A stretch of 64,000 nt of DNA, taken from Stenopsyche tienmushanensis. Its lineage: Eukaryota; Arthropoda; Insecta; Trichoptera; Stenopsychidae. The position numbers were made by a program, and so were the translations under genes. Below the pieces are notes generated by a model. That model had not been told where the DNA came from and did not search any database. It worked only from the letters and a program-made list of their open reading frames with translations. The stretch spans positions 248,001-312,000 of the forward strand of contig WACJ01000079.1 of the NCBI GenBank assembly GCA_008973525.1. The letters are read 5' to 3'. The first letter of the stretch is position 1. Every line of letters starts with the position of its first letter. Positions 23,257 through 37,700 of the stretch are shown piece by piece.

Positions 23257-26200
23257 GGGTTTCTTTGCGTGTTTTTCGCTTCTTGATATGTTAATTATTT
23301 AACTGTGTATATTTTAAAGTGGAACATTCATGTTATATAACTCTATCCTGGTTAGTACCATTTTGATTTTACTGTATCCTGCACGATAAAAATCATTTTC
23401 TCTGTCTATAAAGCAGGCTTCAACGGATTTTCGAAATTTGTAGCATTTTAAAAGTGTTGTTTACACGAAGAAAATAATCATGCATCGTTACCCATTTCTG
23501 AATATTAGCTGTTTAAATTTTGTTAAAAAAATTATATTTTCCCAGTGTAAAGATTTTAGAAACTTATTAGACAGCTTAAATTCGATCTTAACTGTAAATT
23601 CAATCAACATACCTTATTTATCAAACGAAATATTGTTCTTGTTGAAAAATACTCTTTCAGAAAAATGAATCTGTTAGTCTAAAATGAATATGATCAAAAA
23701 ATATGTACTTCATTGCCATATAAATTACCACGTTTTAAGCCTCCTAATTATCAGAATATATCTAATTATTATATTTATCTGGTATAATACTATTTTCTAA
23801 TGTTGCTTCTGTTTTTATTACGTTTTTATTTTTTAAATAGATTTAGTTGTACATAGACAAAATAAAATTCACAATGATCTCTCAAGCTACTATGCTACAG
23901 TTAAACACTGCTCTTGAGACCTAAAGTATAAATTAAGCACCTCATAAAACAGAAGGATCCTCTCAATAGCTAAATAATGAAACGATGCTTGACAAAATTA
24001 CACTGTCTGGGACTATAAGACATTCCTTGAAACTAAGTCTAGGTCAAACCGGATTTTGTTGTATAACTTGCTTATGTAAGTTAACCCTTGAGTAGTGAGC
24101 AAATTTAAATTCTTCACAGTCTTAGATACCATATTTGCTTATCCACTTATCTATTAGGACCAAAGCAGCGTGTATTAAATCTATATTTAACACTCTCGTT
24201 GCCCAACGTGAATCGGTGTTGCTTCTCATGAGGCCCAAATTCGATAGTCGGAGCGTACGCACGGGATAAATACGGACGACATGTGGCGCATCTTCTCTCA
24301 GGTATTTTTAAAAATCTTAGATCGATAGACTTGACTCTGTCATTAGTCAAATTAACAAAAACAAAGTGAAAAAAGATAAGCAAGTGCGAACAGATAAGGG
24401 TAGGAATGCAAGTTTCGAGGTAGATTATAGAAAAACATTCGTAAAGTTAATATGTATTTGCAAGTCGTTATATAAATACACAACAATGAGACTGTTGGAT
24501 TCGCTTTTCGGAGACGCGCATATCTGGTAGACGCAGCGATGAACGAGTTAAATAAATTAATACTGTATAAAGTTACAAATGGAACGATACTGTATAAATA
24601 CTAACATCATATTTTTCATAAATTCCTAGGGAATTAAACTGTAATTGCATTGGATTTAATGCATTGAACCGGTTGGATGGTATTGCAAAACTATGCGAAA
24701 TTTATTAAAATTATGTAAATTTTTGAAAGCCATCAATCGGCTACCGAGCCAGATTAATTTTACAAAAATCAATAAGGCTGAAAATCCATAAAAATTTAAT
24801 ATTTCGATGGAAAAAAAAACAATATTCTGTATCTATTATCTTGGGAGATCACGATTAATTAGTCGACCCAGTTTTAAAACAATTCCGCTATACTGCGTGA
24901 CAATATTGCATCATATCTGCGCAATAAAAAATACCGAGAGCCCTCAATTTTATGTTCTGGTGAACATAAATAAAATCCGAGCATTTGGCAACGATATCGC
25001 ATATAGAGAAATATTGTGCATTTCGTTGCATTCAAATTTTATGCCACTATAGTTCTTTCTTTATACTGCAACCGTTTGGCTTCCAAAATATATTTGATTT
25101 ATTTAAAGCAAATACCATTCCGGATCTCTTCGGCTCTGTACTCCACAATATTTATTTTAGTGCCGTTTGGGGATTTTGCGTTATTTTGGTTATTTGGTTT
25201 ATTTTCAGCATTGTAATCAGATATGATCGTTATTTCGGTGAAATATTGACGAACGTTGATTTAATCCAAACATGCTATATTTGCAATTTGAAACAGACAT
25301 AAAGTTTGGGTGGAAAGCATCTAGATTTCAATGGCCGACATCGAAATTCATGAACATTGCTGGATTTTATTGTTACAATTGATCATCTTACTCCCAGGTC
25401 GTAGATAGGAATCTATTTATGGGCGCAATAAAAATATATATCCTCCGACGTTTGTGATAGATAAAGAACGAGAGGTTCAGAAGAATAGACATAGGGAGGC
25501 CTTTGTAGTGCTGAGGATCTGAAATGACCGGTTACTTAATCTGTCAGGAATGACAGATGAGATTGAGATATGGATCATGAAGAGGGTCGAGGGGAATATC
25601 CCAACTGCTTTGTCGTAAGATATTTCCTTGCACGGGCCACTGGATGAAGAAATCCAGGACTCCTGTTGCTGTTTGATCACCGATCAACTTTGACGCTAAG
25701 CTCAAATAAATTACCCGTTCAACATAATCGACCGGTACAAAATTATTGAAGGTGCCAAAAAATAAACATCCTAAAAATGATCCAAGAGGCACGTGCCGTA
25801 TATCCCATTAAACTAAATTTTAACACTTCGAAAGACCCATCAATAACTTTTTGTCAATGCAATTTTTTACTGTGACTCAGGAAATTTATTTCGGGATACC
25901 GAAGAGTAGTTGCCTCGAAATCTTGCGATGTAAGTAGAAAAGATTTGGGACATTTATCAAACGGCAGACCAACAAAAGTTCAAAAGCACACGGAACATTA
26001 CCGATACACGTGCTTGAAAGCAACTTTCCAGGATCTCGAGATGAAAAATGCATTGCAGGTTTGCTGTAAACCCTTTAAGTACGAAAAAACTACCAGTGGC
26101 TATGCTTTTTCGGAGCACGTACAACATAGAACTCATACAGTGCTATAAGATACATTCGATTCAATAACCCATGAACATGATATATTTAAAAAAAACATCC

Positions 26201-26536
26201 ACACATAAAAAGCATTTTGCTCAATCCACCCGAAATAATGAGAGAATTTAAATATTTTTCATCTACAAATACAACTATGAATATAGTTGTAGACATCATT
26301 ATTATCGCAAAGATCTAAGATATTTATTTTATCAGAAAGCGTATAATATTGGCAAGGATATTGCAATAAATTTGGGGTTTTAATGCCAAGAAAAAGCCAT
26401 TGTATATTTTAATATATATATATAACTATTTAATATTTTTTGATTTTTAAAAATGGGCAGTCAACTGCTTTAGAAGCCATAGTGTTGTGGTAAAGTGTAA
26501 ATTCTAAGATTAAATCAATAGTAATAATACAATATT
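23257..26536. other. Non-coding stretch
   Basis: The scattered short frames (24147-24383, 24807-25302, 25477-25792, 25945-26148) have no recognisable domain, and several overlap one another. At 26268-26290 a small hairpin, TACAACTA...TAGTTGTA, is visible. Confidence 0.4.
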
Positions 26537-26703
26537 AGGTATAGGTAGTCCCGCAATTAAGCGGTTGGACTAGTAACTAAATCATCTTGGGCTCAAATCT
26601 ACAGGAGGTGTTGCTGGCGAACACATTTTTAAAAAGATAATTCTATGAAAAATTAAAATGTTTGGTAATAATATCATAAAAGGGATTGCTAAAAGCCACC
26701 TCA
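26537..26703 (+). mobile_element. tRNA-derived SINE, copy 2 (diverged)
   Basis: The head AGGTAGTCCCGCAATTAAGCG is followed by GTTGGACTAGTAACTAAATC and a mutated B box (GGGCTCAAATCTAC). The body then runs through CTGGCGAACACATTTTTAAA to the conserved 3' segment GGGATTGCTAAAAGCCACCT. It matches the 55204 copy throughout with many substitutions and no A-tail, so it is an older insertion. The anticodon position reads AGT. Confidence 0.85.
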
Positions 26704-26984
26704 AGTCATTTGCAATTGGTGATGAAATAAAAGGGCTCCCATATCTTTTTCCTGCGTCGACCCCTTTTGCAAGAATGATTTCCTTTATCAACCCCTTTAC
26801 ATTTTTTTCGATAATATACAGCATGCAACATCATTATAATACTATTAATTTTATATATAAAACTTAAATATGATAATGTTACTATGAATACGAACAAAAA
26901 ACTAGAACAAATTACCTAGTTTATATCATATTTAAGTTTTATTATTTTAGTATTATTTTCATTTTTAACCTTTTTGTCCATAAA

Positions 26985-27100
26985 ATGGTCTGGCCAGACC
27001 CATTATGGTTTTTCGAGTAATTTTTTAATTGATCTTACCAAATGTACCTGATTTTGTCCTTTTTACTTCTTACAGAAGAGTTTTACAGAATTTAAAATTT
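26985..27100 (+). repeat. Dispersed repeat family R, copy C
   Basis: It starts with the 14-bp near-palindrome block GGTCTGGCCAGACCCATTAT and then GATCTTACCAAATGTACCTG and TTTTGTCCTTTTTAC, in the same order as copy A. The right part (TTTTACAGAATTTAAAATTTT) matches the start of copy D at 40015. Confidence 0.7.
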
Positions 27101-30100
27101 TCAAAAAGTGTAAGAGATCGAAAAAATTGCCAATTTGATTTTTAATTTCAAATGGAAAAGATATTTTAATGGAATGAAAACAAATTATGTGGATTATTAT
27201 GTGCTCGTTATAACCGAGTATAGCCATCATAGCTGTACCTTATCCTTAAAAGTATATCAAATAATAGATTGCATGAAATTGACATACAACGTTGATGTTA
27301 TTTCATAATCTAAGTAGCAAAATAATAGTGCATTATACACAACAACTGTGCATATTTTATTATTGATTTAAAAATGATATGATGGCTGATATCGTGCATA
27401 AAAATCTTCCGAGGTTATTGTGGTTGGAGTATAATTACGTCGTATCCGATTATTACATGCATATTCAACTTGAACTATTGTTAAAAATGATCATGACGAC
27501 AATTCATATTTAAAAAAATGTAAGTAACTAATTCAAAAAGGATGTTCTTCCAAGCCATCCTTGAATAGTGCCTCGTCATAATAAAGTGAAAATTTTAATT
27601 AATATAATAATAAATTTATGGCTCGGTGCAGCTCGTTCGGTAGTCGAACAAGCCATGATGAATAGACAGATACTGTCGAAAATGATCAAAGTTGATAAAT
27701 TAATTTATCAGAGGATAATGACTTGGACGTCATGTCAGGGTAATATTCCGGACGAAGATTATATTGCCCTGACCCTTTGCATCCGACGAATATTCATTCA
27801 TGTTATAAATTGGAAATAATGCTTCCAGTAAGATTGCACTATTAGCTTCATGCATTCCGGACGCTGTTATTAAGAAAATAATAAAGGAGCATTAATCACG
27901 TCGTCAAATCGACGCCATGCGAACGCATTACGAGAATCTGATTACCTTCTTGGCAAGGGATTAGTCTTCTATGAATATTTTACAATCTCAATTCGTTCCG
28001 ATAAAACTTATAATGGGGTTAAGCCCAGCTTTGGATCCGTTCAATAGTTTATCGGTTTAGCAAGCTTTTTACTCTATGTATAGCTATATAAGCAAAAAGC
28101 TATTAGCTGCATAAGCCAACGAGGATGAGGGTTGGTTACAAAGTTTAATATTCAATGGGCAATTTACGATATAATTAATACTTAATCTGGATCATGGAAA
28201 TTCTACAAATTGACAATTTGTATGATCGAAAATCAAATTACTTAGAAATTATCTGTATACTGCATACGTGATTCCTATATGCATATGCCTTCAATGAACG
28301 CAATATTGAGAGCCCGATCTAATTAATTTTGGTTGCAAGTGTATTATAATCAATTAACACTCTGTATGCGGGGTTGTTTGGCTCGACAATGCACGGAACG
28401 CATCAAGGTCATACATCGCGATTTTTTGGATAGCCGCGTGTAATTCATTTTTCCCATTTTATAAATTCTTATATCGTATACTGATAATTTAATTATCTCT
28501 TTAATTTAAGTCTTCTCCGGATATCTAACCAATTTACTATTTCTATTTATCATTATATAGCATATAATACACCGTTAAACATCTAGAAGAACTCACGGAA
28601 AAGAGCAAAAGAAAAGAAAATAGTAAACGAACCTACTTTATAAAGGGCTAAACGACGAAAATCACTTCGCAACGATAGTAATTCGGTCTTCCGTTACCTT
28701 TGAAATAACTTTGAAATCACCGAATTGAGAGGATGAATCTTCAAAGTAAGACAACCAACCTATTCTTGAACTTGTTAGGGTTAGATATAGAGGGACGGGG
28801 ACACCACTGTTAGTATATGAGTGATTCCAAAATGCCCTTCATAAACGCCACGTAGATCTTCACCCTAGCCCTTGCGAGGAAAGAAAGCACTGTCCGTCCT
28901 AGGAAAACTGCTCAATATTTAAAAACCACCCACACTCCCCACCTATATGACCATGAAAACCTCCTTTGATACGTTCATCTAGGTGACTTCAATATCAAGC
29001 GTATGAAGGGGTGAATGTGTGATATTGACGATATGGATGTAACCCTTTCTTATGAATGGTCATTGAAAAGGTCTCAATCCTACAATAGCATGTTTGTGGC
29101 TGCATTACGATGATCATAAATAATTTATTATATTAACGATACTAATTATTTTAATCGATATCATTAATAGGCACATAAATTTTTCCTTTGAAAAAAGTAC
29201 TTTTATGTGAAGTTAATCGTAAAACATGATTTAGTGGAAATTTTATAGGAATAATAAATCTTTCAATGCCGGACATAAAAATGGAGATATTTACAGAAAT
29301 GGCAAGCGATGAATTCTTAAATGACGTATTAGCATATTTGCAAAAACTCTTTTTGAAATAATAGACTTTTTCGGTTGAATAATTGATTTTTTATGATTTA
29401 CAAGAAGCAAGATTATATGTACAACATCTTTTAAATCCATAGCGTTTCATTAAATCGAACAGCTATTTCATACATGGTGTATGAATACAAATACCAAGTT
29501 TATTGACAATATGAACCCAAAATAGAATACTTAAAATATATTAATCGATACAATGGAGAGCGATTGCTGGGTCTTCATGTTTGAAATCAATTTTATTCGC
29601 AACTTGTTTTCAAGCCTATTTACAATTGTGTGAATTTCTATGATGAATTGATGGATTAGAGAGAAAAATATTTTTGAAGTATGTAATCTGTGGATAAATA
29701 TCATTGTTATTTTTTTAAAATTTAAAATAGGATGATTTTAAGGGATGACATTAAAAATTACATCAGATTTCTCTTTAGTGAATATTTTTTTAACAACAAC
29801 GAAAGTGTCCTTACTAAAACTATTATACTTCAGCTTTCATCAAATATTTTAAGCCATTGGAAAGAAGAACGCTTATTAACGTCGTTTGTAATTAAAAATA
29901 CATTCACATGGACCAAGAATAGGCTTCTTTTTAGTATCATGCACTTTTAATACCATAACTACTTTTGAACTTCATTGAAAATATTAAAATACACTTGCCA
30001 AGCCACAGAGTAAATGAACAGTTTTTAAATTTCAAGAGTTTTTAAAAGGCATTAATGATTGACAATACAATAGTAAAAAAGTAAGACTAAATGCGTTTAA

Positions 30101-32437
30101 ATAAAACAATTTTAAACGTTTACTGATTTAGTCATAAACGTTTATCAGCTCTGATATTTAAAATACTAGCGAATACCCGGCATGCATTGCAATGCCATAT
30201 GAGCTTAAAAATCATTTGAAAAGAAACGTAGTACGTGGTTTATTGCTTCAGACCACGTGTAGTTATTTTCGCATGTGTAAACAGTAAGTTGACAAAGTTT
30301 TATCGCAATCGGATGATCGGTATGGAAGCGCATGAAATACAGACAAACAAACATTAATTTTTATATAATAGACTATGTCAATGTTACTCGCGCAATTCTT
30401 AGCAATAAGTGGACGAAGCTTTATCGAAGTTTAATGAACGATCTTAACAAAGTGGGATTAATTTTTATATCTTAGAAGATAAACGAACCGAGAATGACGC
30501 TCATCAATCATCGTTACTCAAATCACGACCTAAGCAAATCTTTGCGTGTCATAGTCACTCGCTGCTCCAAACAGAATAAATATTGTTCAATCTTTAAACA
30601 AACTTCTGGATTGTAAATTACATTACGTTCGAATCATATCTCTTTAAAATTATGTTTTTTTTTGTTTTTCTTATGAGATCATATATTTTTAATATATATT
30701 AAATTCAATTATAATTTAATGTTTCCGAACAGCATTGATATCAATGTTGACACCTTATTAGGATGTAATGGGTGACGTCCCATGAATCAATTGGACACAC
30801 TATCGTGGTGGTCCTTTATTGGTATTTTGTGACCCAAATAGTGTATTTTAAGCGGGGATGGATTTGTTGTGCCGCAGTTATCTGGAATTTTGATTTCCGT
30901 TCATATCTGTATGCGGGAAGCGCGATGGTGAACGTCGATCCCGCTATTGTAAATAGGCGTCTACACTACGTTTCGGGACGTAATTGGAAATCACGTGAAT
31001 CGTGCGACGGAAATGTGGATCTGAGTGTCGTATGGTATTCGTATTACGTAAACATTTACAGGAAGCGGTTACCGTCGAAAGATCAAATGGCCTAATAAAA
31101 TATCGTGACATGAAGCATTTTGAAGCAAGTGCCTCCTGTTTGTTTGTGTTTATGCCCGAAAGGTATTTGTCTGTGTTGGCGTTTTCACTAAATCAAATAT
31201 CGAATGTCGGCTTTTTATATGCCCGTAGAAATTATAAGAATATATTATATTTTTAATACGCACACTCAATGATTATTAGTAACGTCGTTCATAATCCCTT
31301 GACAAAGTGTCTACAAATTTTAGACTTTTATTCACAAGAGTACTCACGACCAACTAGTTGATTTTGAAGTGTCGCTATGTAACTTTAAAAGCGCATCTTA
31401 CCATCTCTTTCGCGCGCTTCCAAAGCCTTGACGTGCGAAAGAGAGAATGCACTGTCAAAGCATCTCGGGTACTCGTGCAAGATGGTCAACTCGAATCGAC
31501 TTCCTATAAATTTTATTGCTAGTGAAAACTGGACTTTATGGGTGAATTGAAGATTCTTTCCCAATATAACCACGAGTTTATGATAATCCCCATCGCCTCT
31601 CAAAATGTTCTTCCTAATGGTAATCTATATACTATACACAATATTATAAAAAGTAAAAATATGCTTAATTTTTTTGCTGCACATCATCTGTCCAGGACTT
31701 AGGACTTCCATGATGAAGAATATCATTGCTCGTTTATCGACATATGTGGCTCCTCCCACTCCCACTACTATACTTTATCAAACTTTAAAAAATATTTTTA
31801 TGTTCAATAAAGATTGCCTAGTTAACACAATAACAAATCACTTTTAGGCCCAATAAGAGACTGGTGTTTCAAGATAGGATAACAAATAAGCAAACTCTAG
31901 CTTTGTATAAACGGAACTAGCTTCATTTAAAAGCTAGTACAAGGAAGTAGGGTTACTAGTTTGCTACTTTAGCTTGAAAAAACTACCTTCATATGCACTG
32001 AGCCTAAGAAGAAATTTAAATGCTATTTAAAGTGATCATTCTGAAGTTGTAATCTTTGGATTTGTCATAATCGCAATAAATCTACATGTTGTTTCATGGT
32101 ACGGTATCAATGATTTGTTAACATCTTACGCAAAGTTACTCAATTTTCATATTGCATTAAAAAACATTATTTAAACAAGTAAATAAGATTCGTTTGTAAA
32201 TTAGATTTAAATATTTTATCATAATATTGAAAATAGTACATTATTTATTATGATAATTAACACATTCCTGTCGGGTTATGCATATCATAGTCCTTCGCTA
32301 GACTCGGGGTATATTTCTGAAAATTGCAATATTAAAAAAAAATACTCTAACCTTTTAACTATTTTCAAGAGGTAATTTCTAGATTTTGGATAACGTGTTT
32401 AGGACATCTCAATATTTGAAAATATAAAAATACATAG
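27101..32437. other. A+T-rich non-coding stretch
   Basis: There is no supported gene, tRNA or transposon. The 107-codon frame at 30772-31095 overlaps another at 31002-31256 in a different phase and has no recognisable domain. The G+C-richer patch near 28700-29000 has no long frame. Confidence 0.4.
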
Positions 32438-32490
32438 CAGTGATTGTTAAACTGTGGTGCGCGTACCAGTGTGATAAAACATATTAGTAA
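32438..32490 (+). mobile_element. Probable hAT-type transposon end
   Basis: CAGTGATTGTTAAACTGTGG, continuing TGCGCGTACC, resembles the widespread hAT terminal pattern CAGTGGTTCTCAAACTGTGG. No inverse partner was found, so its extent is unknown. An A16 run follows at about 32517. Confidence 0.45.
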
Positions 32491-35400
32491 AATAGCAAAT
32501 GATACACTTAACCCCCAAAAAAAAAAAAAAATTGTCGGCCGGTTTTACTAATAATTTAAGTAACTAAAAGCATATATAAATGTTTTGGAATTACTTGTGA
32601 ACTAAAGAAATCTAGAAGGATTCTGCATGTGTACATTGGAGGCCGGTGAAGTTAAACGTTTTATTAAAATATATTCTCTTGATGATTTAAAAAAAATAAT
32701 CACAAATTTAATCCACGAACTGTTTATTATATTTATAATATGTATTACGAAAATAGCCTTGATGGTACAGAATGCACAGAACAAAATCCAAATGTATCGA
32801 ACAAAGAATCGTCAGATCAAAGATGACGCCATGTAAAACGATCGATGGATCGATCCACAACTGTCGACGCAAATTTCCGTGATAGTGCGGGATGGGTCCT
32901 TATGGTGTTAAAATTAATAAATCATATGGTTAAAGAGGTACATGTGCATCTCCCGCGTCTATTGATACTAACTGAAAGACGCACATCTGCGTAGCCCGAC
33001 GGGAATGTGTTAACGTTACATTCACAATTTAAATTCCGATGATTCTGGTCACAATCAACAGCGTCAATCCGTGACGTATATAACTGAATGATTATAAAAG
33101 TTCAACATATAATATCATTACTGATCTATGATCTATGAAGGTATAAAAAGTATTATGTTAAAGAAAATTTAGCATCAACCTAAAGTACAAATATTAAATT
33201 ATAGTTTAAAATTTTCGCAAGTAGAATAACAGTATAATGGTTTTCATGATAGCTAATTGCTTGCGCTTTTAAATATTCGTGCTGAACATGTTTCGTTTCA
33301 TACTATCGTACAGCTATTATTTTTCATTAAAAATATAATTCGATTCTAATTTTATCGTTTCAGCATGATTGAAAAAAATACATCATCATGATTGCCATCA
33401 TAATTCACTTCAAAAAAATTGGAGGTGGTTAAATTTTTTACGATCTACGTGTGTCAAAGAAAGAATATTGGGAATTTTATAATATATGTTTATGTTAAAA
33501 AAAAGACATAAAAGTATACAATATGAATATTTCAACCGGCCCATGAATGTTTTTTCGTATACTTTTCTAGTTTTATGAGAACCCAACCCCATCGTCATAT
33601 AATAAAAAGAATCTGGAGGCACTGGCCATATCCACTTTAATATTTATTATTCCATCGACAAACTTAACAGGGTAAGTGTAACGCAAAGCCATTTCAGGAC
33701 ATGCTATTTGAAGGCATTCCTTCCCCCAAAAAGTTAGAATTTGCGGGGTGGAGAGCATCCCTCGAAAATAGTGGCCCGTGTATCGATGGTATCCACTTTT
33801 TCATTTCATGCTTGTCAACACATGTCACATACTAGCCCAGAATCATCCCTCCCCCTTCTTCGCTTCCATCAACTTTCAACCCCCAGCTCCGTGTCGGGGA
33901 GATCCACCCATGATCTCCGTACGAGCATCTTCAAGAAATGATTCGCGGCACTTGAAGAAGGATTGTAGTCGGGTCGAGAGGACACTCGACTATCTCCAAT
34001 GTTATTCTTGAAAAATATTTAAGCGGAATCCATTTGCCTAAAATCATTTATAAACGAATCAAAAACATAATAGCATTACAATTAAAAACCGCATTTTATA
34101 TCAACCACGTATATATAATATCGCGAACTAATTGTATTCAATTTGTATTTATTAATACAATTAGATTCGTAGAAAATTTTACTTCATATAATCGCAATGA
34201 GAATAATTAAATTAGCCAGCCTAAGTGAATTAAAACCTGAAGGATTAATATAATTGAGGTTGAAAAACATCGGAAATTTTCACAACTCCATCTGAAAATT
34301 TTCAAGGTACCATCGGCGGGCAGTATGGAGCGAGCAACTCGAGCAAAAAGGATATTTTGGAGTTTATTTATCTTCGGCAAGGCTGTATTAACATTCTGGG
34401 GTTGTCGGGGTATGGGGGAGGTATGGTCGAAGGGTGGTGTAAGCTCACTCAACCGTTACATTACATGGAAGATGTCGCGTGTTAAATAATACATTATATC
34501 TAGAAGATATTCATCGACAACCCTTAACTCAATATTATTGGAGAAGGGTATTAGTTTATGCGATTCATATCGGTTTATTAATACATATTAGATTTTTATC
34601 GGGGTCGTAATGTATGTACCCAATCGGGGGTAGAATCAGTGGCATATTTAGTAGGCGAAATCAGCATATATGTACGTGTAGTACATTGTTCATAGTAATT
34701 ATAATATTAGGGGTGGTAAACAGAGGATTTCAAACTATAAACATGGTTGTTTTAACAAAATATTTCATATTAAAAATAGACAGTCTAAGAAAATATTTAG
34801 GATTAAAAACTAATATTATCAAAAGATATCAAAAATAACACATTGCATGAAGATAAAACTAATCTTTTGGACATTATTTTAATTAATATAGACAAATTTC
34901 TCATTGACTGGCCTCAAATGGGTAATGAAATATCTGTCTGCAAACATTTTCAAGTTTCGTTGGCCATTTACTATTTTTGGCAAGGACCCAAATTATAGTT
35001 TTAGAGTATATTCATCGATCAATACGACAATTGAGTCATAAATACTGTCTAGCCTAGCATTTAATCCTTTTAGATGTCGCTAATCAAAATAGAAAGCATT
35101 TAGTGACTTTCATCAATTTACAAAACTTCCATAAAAGTATATTATATAAATAAAAGTTCTCAAATACAAACAAAGATATTACAATAAAAGTAAACAGAAT
35201 TAATTGATTTTCTTACTTAAAGTACAATATTATTATCTATTAAGCTGTATTAAATTACTAAGGGATAAAATTGTTATATTAAATATATTGATTGTGTGGT
35301 ATTTAAATGCATATTAATGAATGTATATGAATTCCTTCTCCGTGCGTTAAAGTTATGTGCACAATTATGCACATGGCGTCTGAATGAGTCAACTTGATAA

Positions 35401-37184
35401 GTTTTCAGCAAAATTGAACGTAAAGTCACTGCCAAGAAATAGCTAAAATATACGGCGACATTAGCCATATTTATTGAGCCCCATTTTGACTCTCAATCGA
35501 AAAGAAGCCTTCCATTCAATTTGGGAAATTCCTTTTCAGTGCCGAAAAGTTTATCAAATTCAGATACTTGGCGGCCATTATGAAAATATTTATTCTAAAG
35601 GTGCCCGCTTAAAGCCTTTGGACCATTTCAGAAATAGCGCATAATTTCAGTTGGCGAAATTCGGAAGCCGTTTTTTCTTCTCTTTATGACTCGAAAAGTA
35701 TTCGGGCTCTCTTTGAGCCAAAAGAAAACTTTAATGAGGAACACCGAAAAACTTACTCATCAAAAACGAAAAAGACTTATTTTTTTGTAACGTGGAAAAA
35801 TTTAAATCGTAATATTTTGCATTAAAGTGACCCCGTGGGGTGAGACAAATAGCCACATTTTCAAACTACTTGCAAACCAAAGATTTATGTTCGGGCATCC
35901 CATGGCGTAAAATTCTGGTTTAATATTATTTAAAAATATATATATTTATACGACGCTCAAAGTTGAGAAATTTGCAAAAAATAATAAACAGATAATATTT
36001 TTTCTTCGCAACTAATTAAACAAAATCCCATCTTTAATTTAAAATGCTAATTTGGCTTCTCCTCAACAACTTTGATTTGTAAAACTGTCACGAACATTTC
36101 TTATTGTGTACGATGAACCCTTCATCCTCTTTGAGTTTTCAATTGTGTGTCCATCAAATTTAAAAAGGATTTACATAATTCCGCTTACAATTTCATTCGA
36201 CATTTGCTTTAATTTAACAAAATTAACCTTATCAATACGGTCTCCATTTAATATTTATAGTTGCTTTTGCAAAGCATTTGTGCATGCGATGCAGGCGAAG
36301 ATTCACTTCGTTTCGATAAAGGACGACGATGTGAATACAGAATAGTTTAAGTATTGCAGTACGACGAGAGAATTTCAATAAAAAGATTAAAATTGAAAAT
36401 CTACAATGCGAAGAGAAGCAATATTGAGTTTTACATAAGAGAATACCATTCCAAAAATATAATAAACGCAAACGAATATAAATATAAAAACGATGCTTAG
36501 AAATAATGTAATTTTGATTGATATTTCTACATAAAATAATACATAATCATAAAGTAAGGGATCAATTGAAAAATTAACTTGATGGGTTTTAAAATATTAT
36601 AAATTGAAATAAATACTCAATAATATGCGTATACAAACAATCCTAGTATGACACACTTTTTCCTTCGTTTGTATGTTTAATCAAGCTAGTTGAAAGCCTA
36701 TAGAAATGGGAGACTTTGATGATACAAATGTCCAGGATATTCAAGAATGACTAGTGGAAGAAGATATTGATGAAATATATTTTGTGGAAATGGCATCTAA
36801 GATAGTCACAGACGGAATTGTTGACGTTGTTTAGTATTGTATCCTAAAATGCATATAAGAAGGGTTTAGATTTGGCTGAAAAATCATCCACTAAAAGAAA
36901 TACAACATAAAATGCAATTTATAAAGATCTCAACCAAAAGTAAACAATATAAAAAACAGATTTCTTTAAAATTTACTCAAGAAAACTCTTTTAGTAAATG
37001 CGTGAAATGTTAAATGGTGTTGAAAACCTCATCAATAAACATATTTTTCTTAGATTAAAAATAAAAGTATTGTGATGATTATATTTTTGAAACCTACTCC
37101 AGTTTTAATAGTGTTTTTCAAGTTAGGGTTTTTTTTAAAGTTCGATAAAAAATAAACAAAAAACATTTTTATATAAAAAAAGTA
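32491..37184. other. A+T-rich non-coding stretch
   Basis: There is no supported gene. Near 36707-36835 an ATG frame with DFDDTNVQDIQE, then a stop, then LVEEDIDEIYFVEMAS looks weakly like the acidic tail of a pogo-type transposase, but it is too short and broken to call. Short frames elsewhere match nothing known. Confidence 0.35.
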
Positions 37185-37700
37185 ATACAAAGAAAAATAG
37201 GATATAAAAAAGCGTATCCTGGTTGACACGATGCCATGAAAAATTTTGAAAAAAAATTAAAAAGCAGTCTTAATTAGTAAAAATATCGCTAAAGTCCCTA
37301 CTTCAATTTCGTAAATATAGGAATTTAACAGTAAAAAAGATCTATATAATTATTTTAAGAAAAACATTTAACTATTATAGAATTCCCAACTGGATGGTAA
37401 TAGAACTAAATTGGTTTTAATTTATGGAGTTAAAAGACAAAATTTTGGATGTTTTAACATGTTTGACAAAAAATGTTTTTAGAACACATTTTTTTGCCAA
37501 ATATTAATTGACATTTTCAGAATATAAATAAAAAAACAAAAAGGAAAAAAATGTTATAAGCTGGCAAAGTGTAAAGGATAAAAAAAGTGTCCTGGTTGAC
37601 ACGATTTCAAGCTTTTTAATCAACTAAATTTCAAAAACAAAAAAGTTTCTTAATTAATAAAAATGTCCCTATGGTTTCTATCTCCAAGAAAATAAATTAT
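37185..37700 (+). repeat. Diverged direct duplication, 373-bp spacing
   Basis: TCCTGGTTGACACGAT occurs at 37217 and again at 37590. Both are preceded by an AGGATA-AAAAA tract and followed at similar distances by an A-rich tract, CTTAATTA-TAAAAAT and a TCCCTA block. The two halves are a tandem duplication of an A+T-rich segment or two adjacent copies of one repeat. Confidence 0.6.

Noticed and set aside
24080..24100. TTAACCCTTGAG as another piggyBac-like end
   Set aside because: There is no inner hairpin and no partner end; TTAACCC words are expected by chance at this A+T content.
24985..25302. 105-codon hydrophobic plus frame resembling a membrane protein
   Set aside because: Hydrophobic chance peptides are common in T-rich DNA. 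Overlapping frames in other phases and the lack of any motif argue against a gene.
30772..31256. Overlapping 107- and 84-codon plus frames
   Set aside because: They are in different phases with no splice signals joining them and no recognisable domain.
36707..36840. Acidic frame resembling a pogo-type transposase tail
   Set aside because: It is interrupted after 14 codons, and no other transposase block lies nearby; the resemblance is mostly acidic composition.
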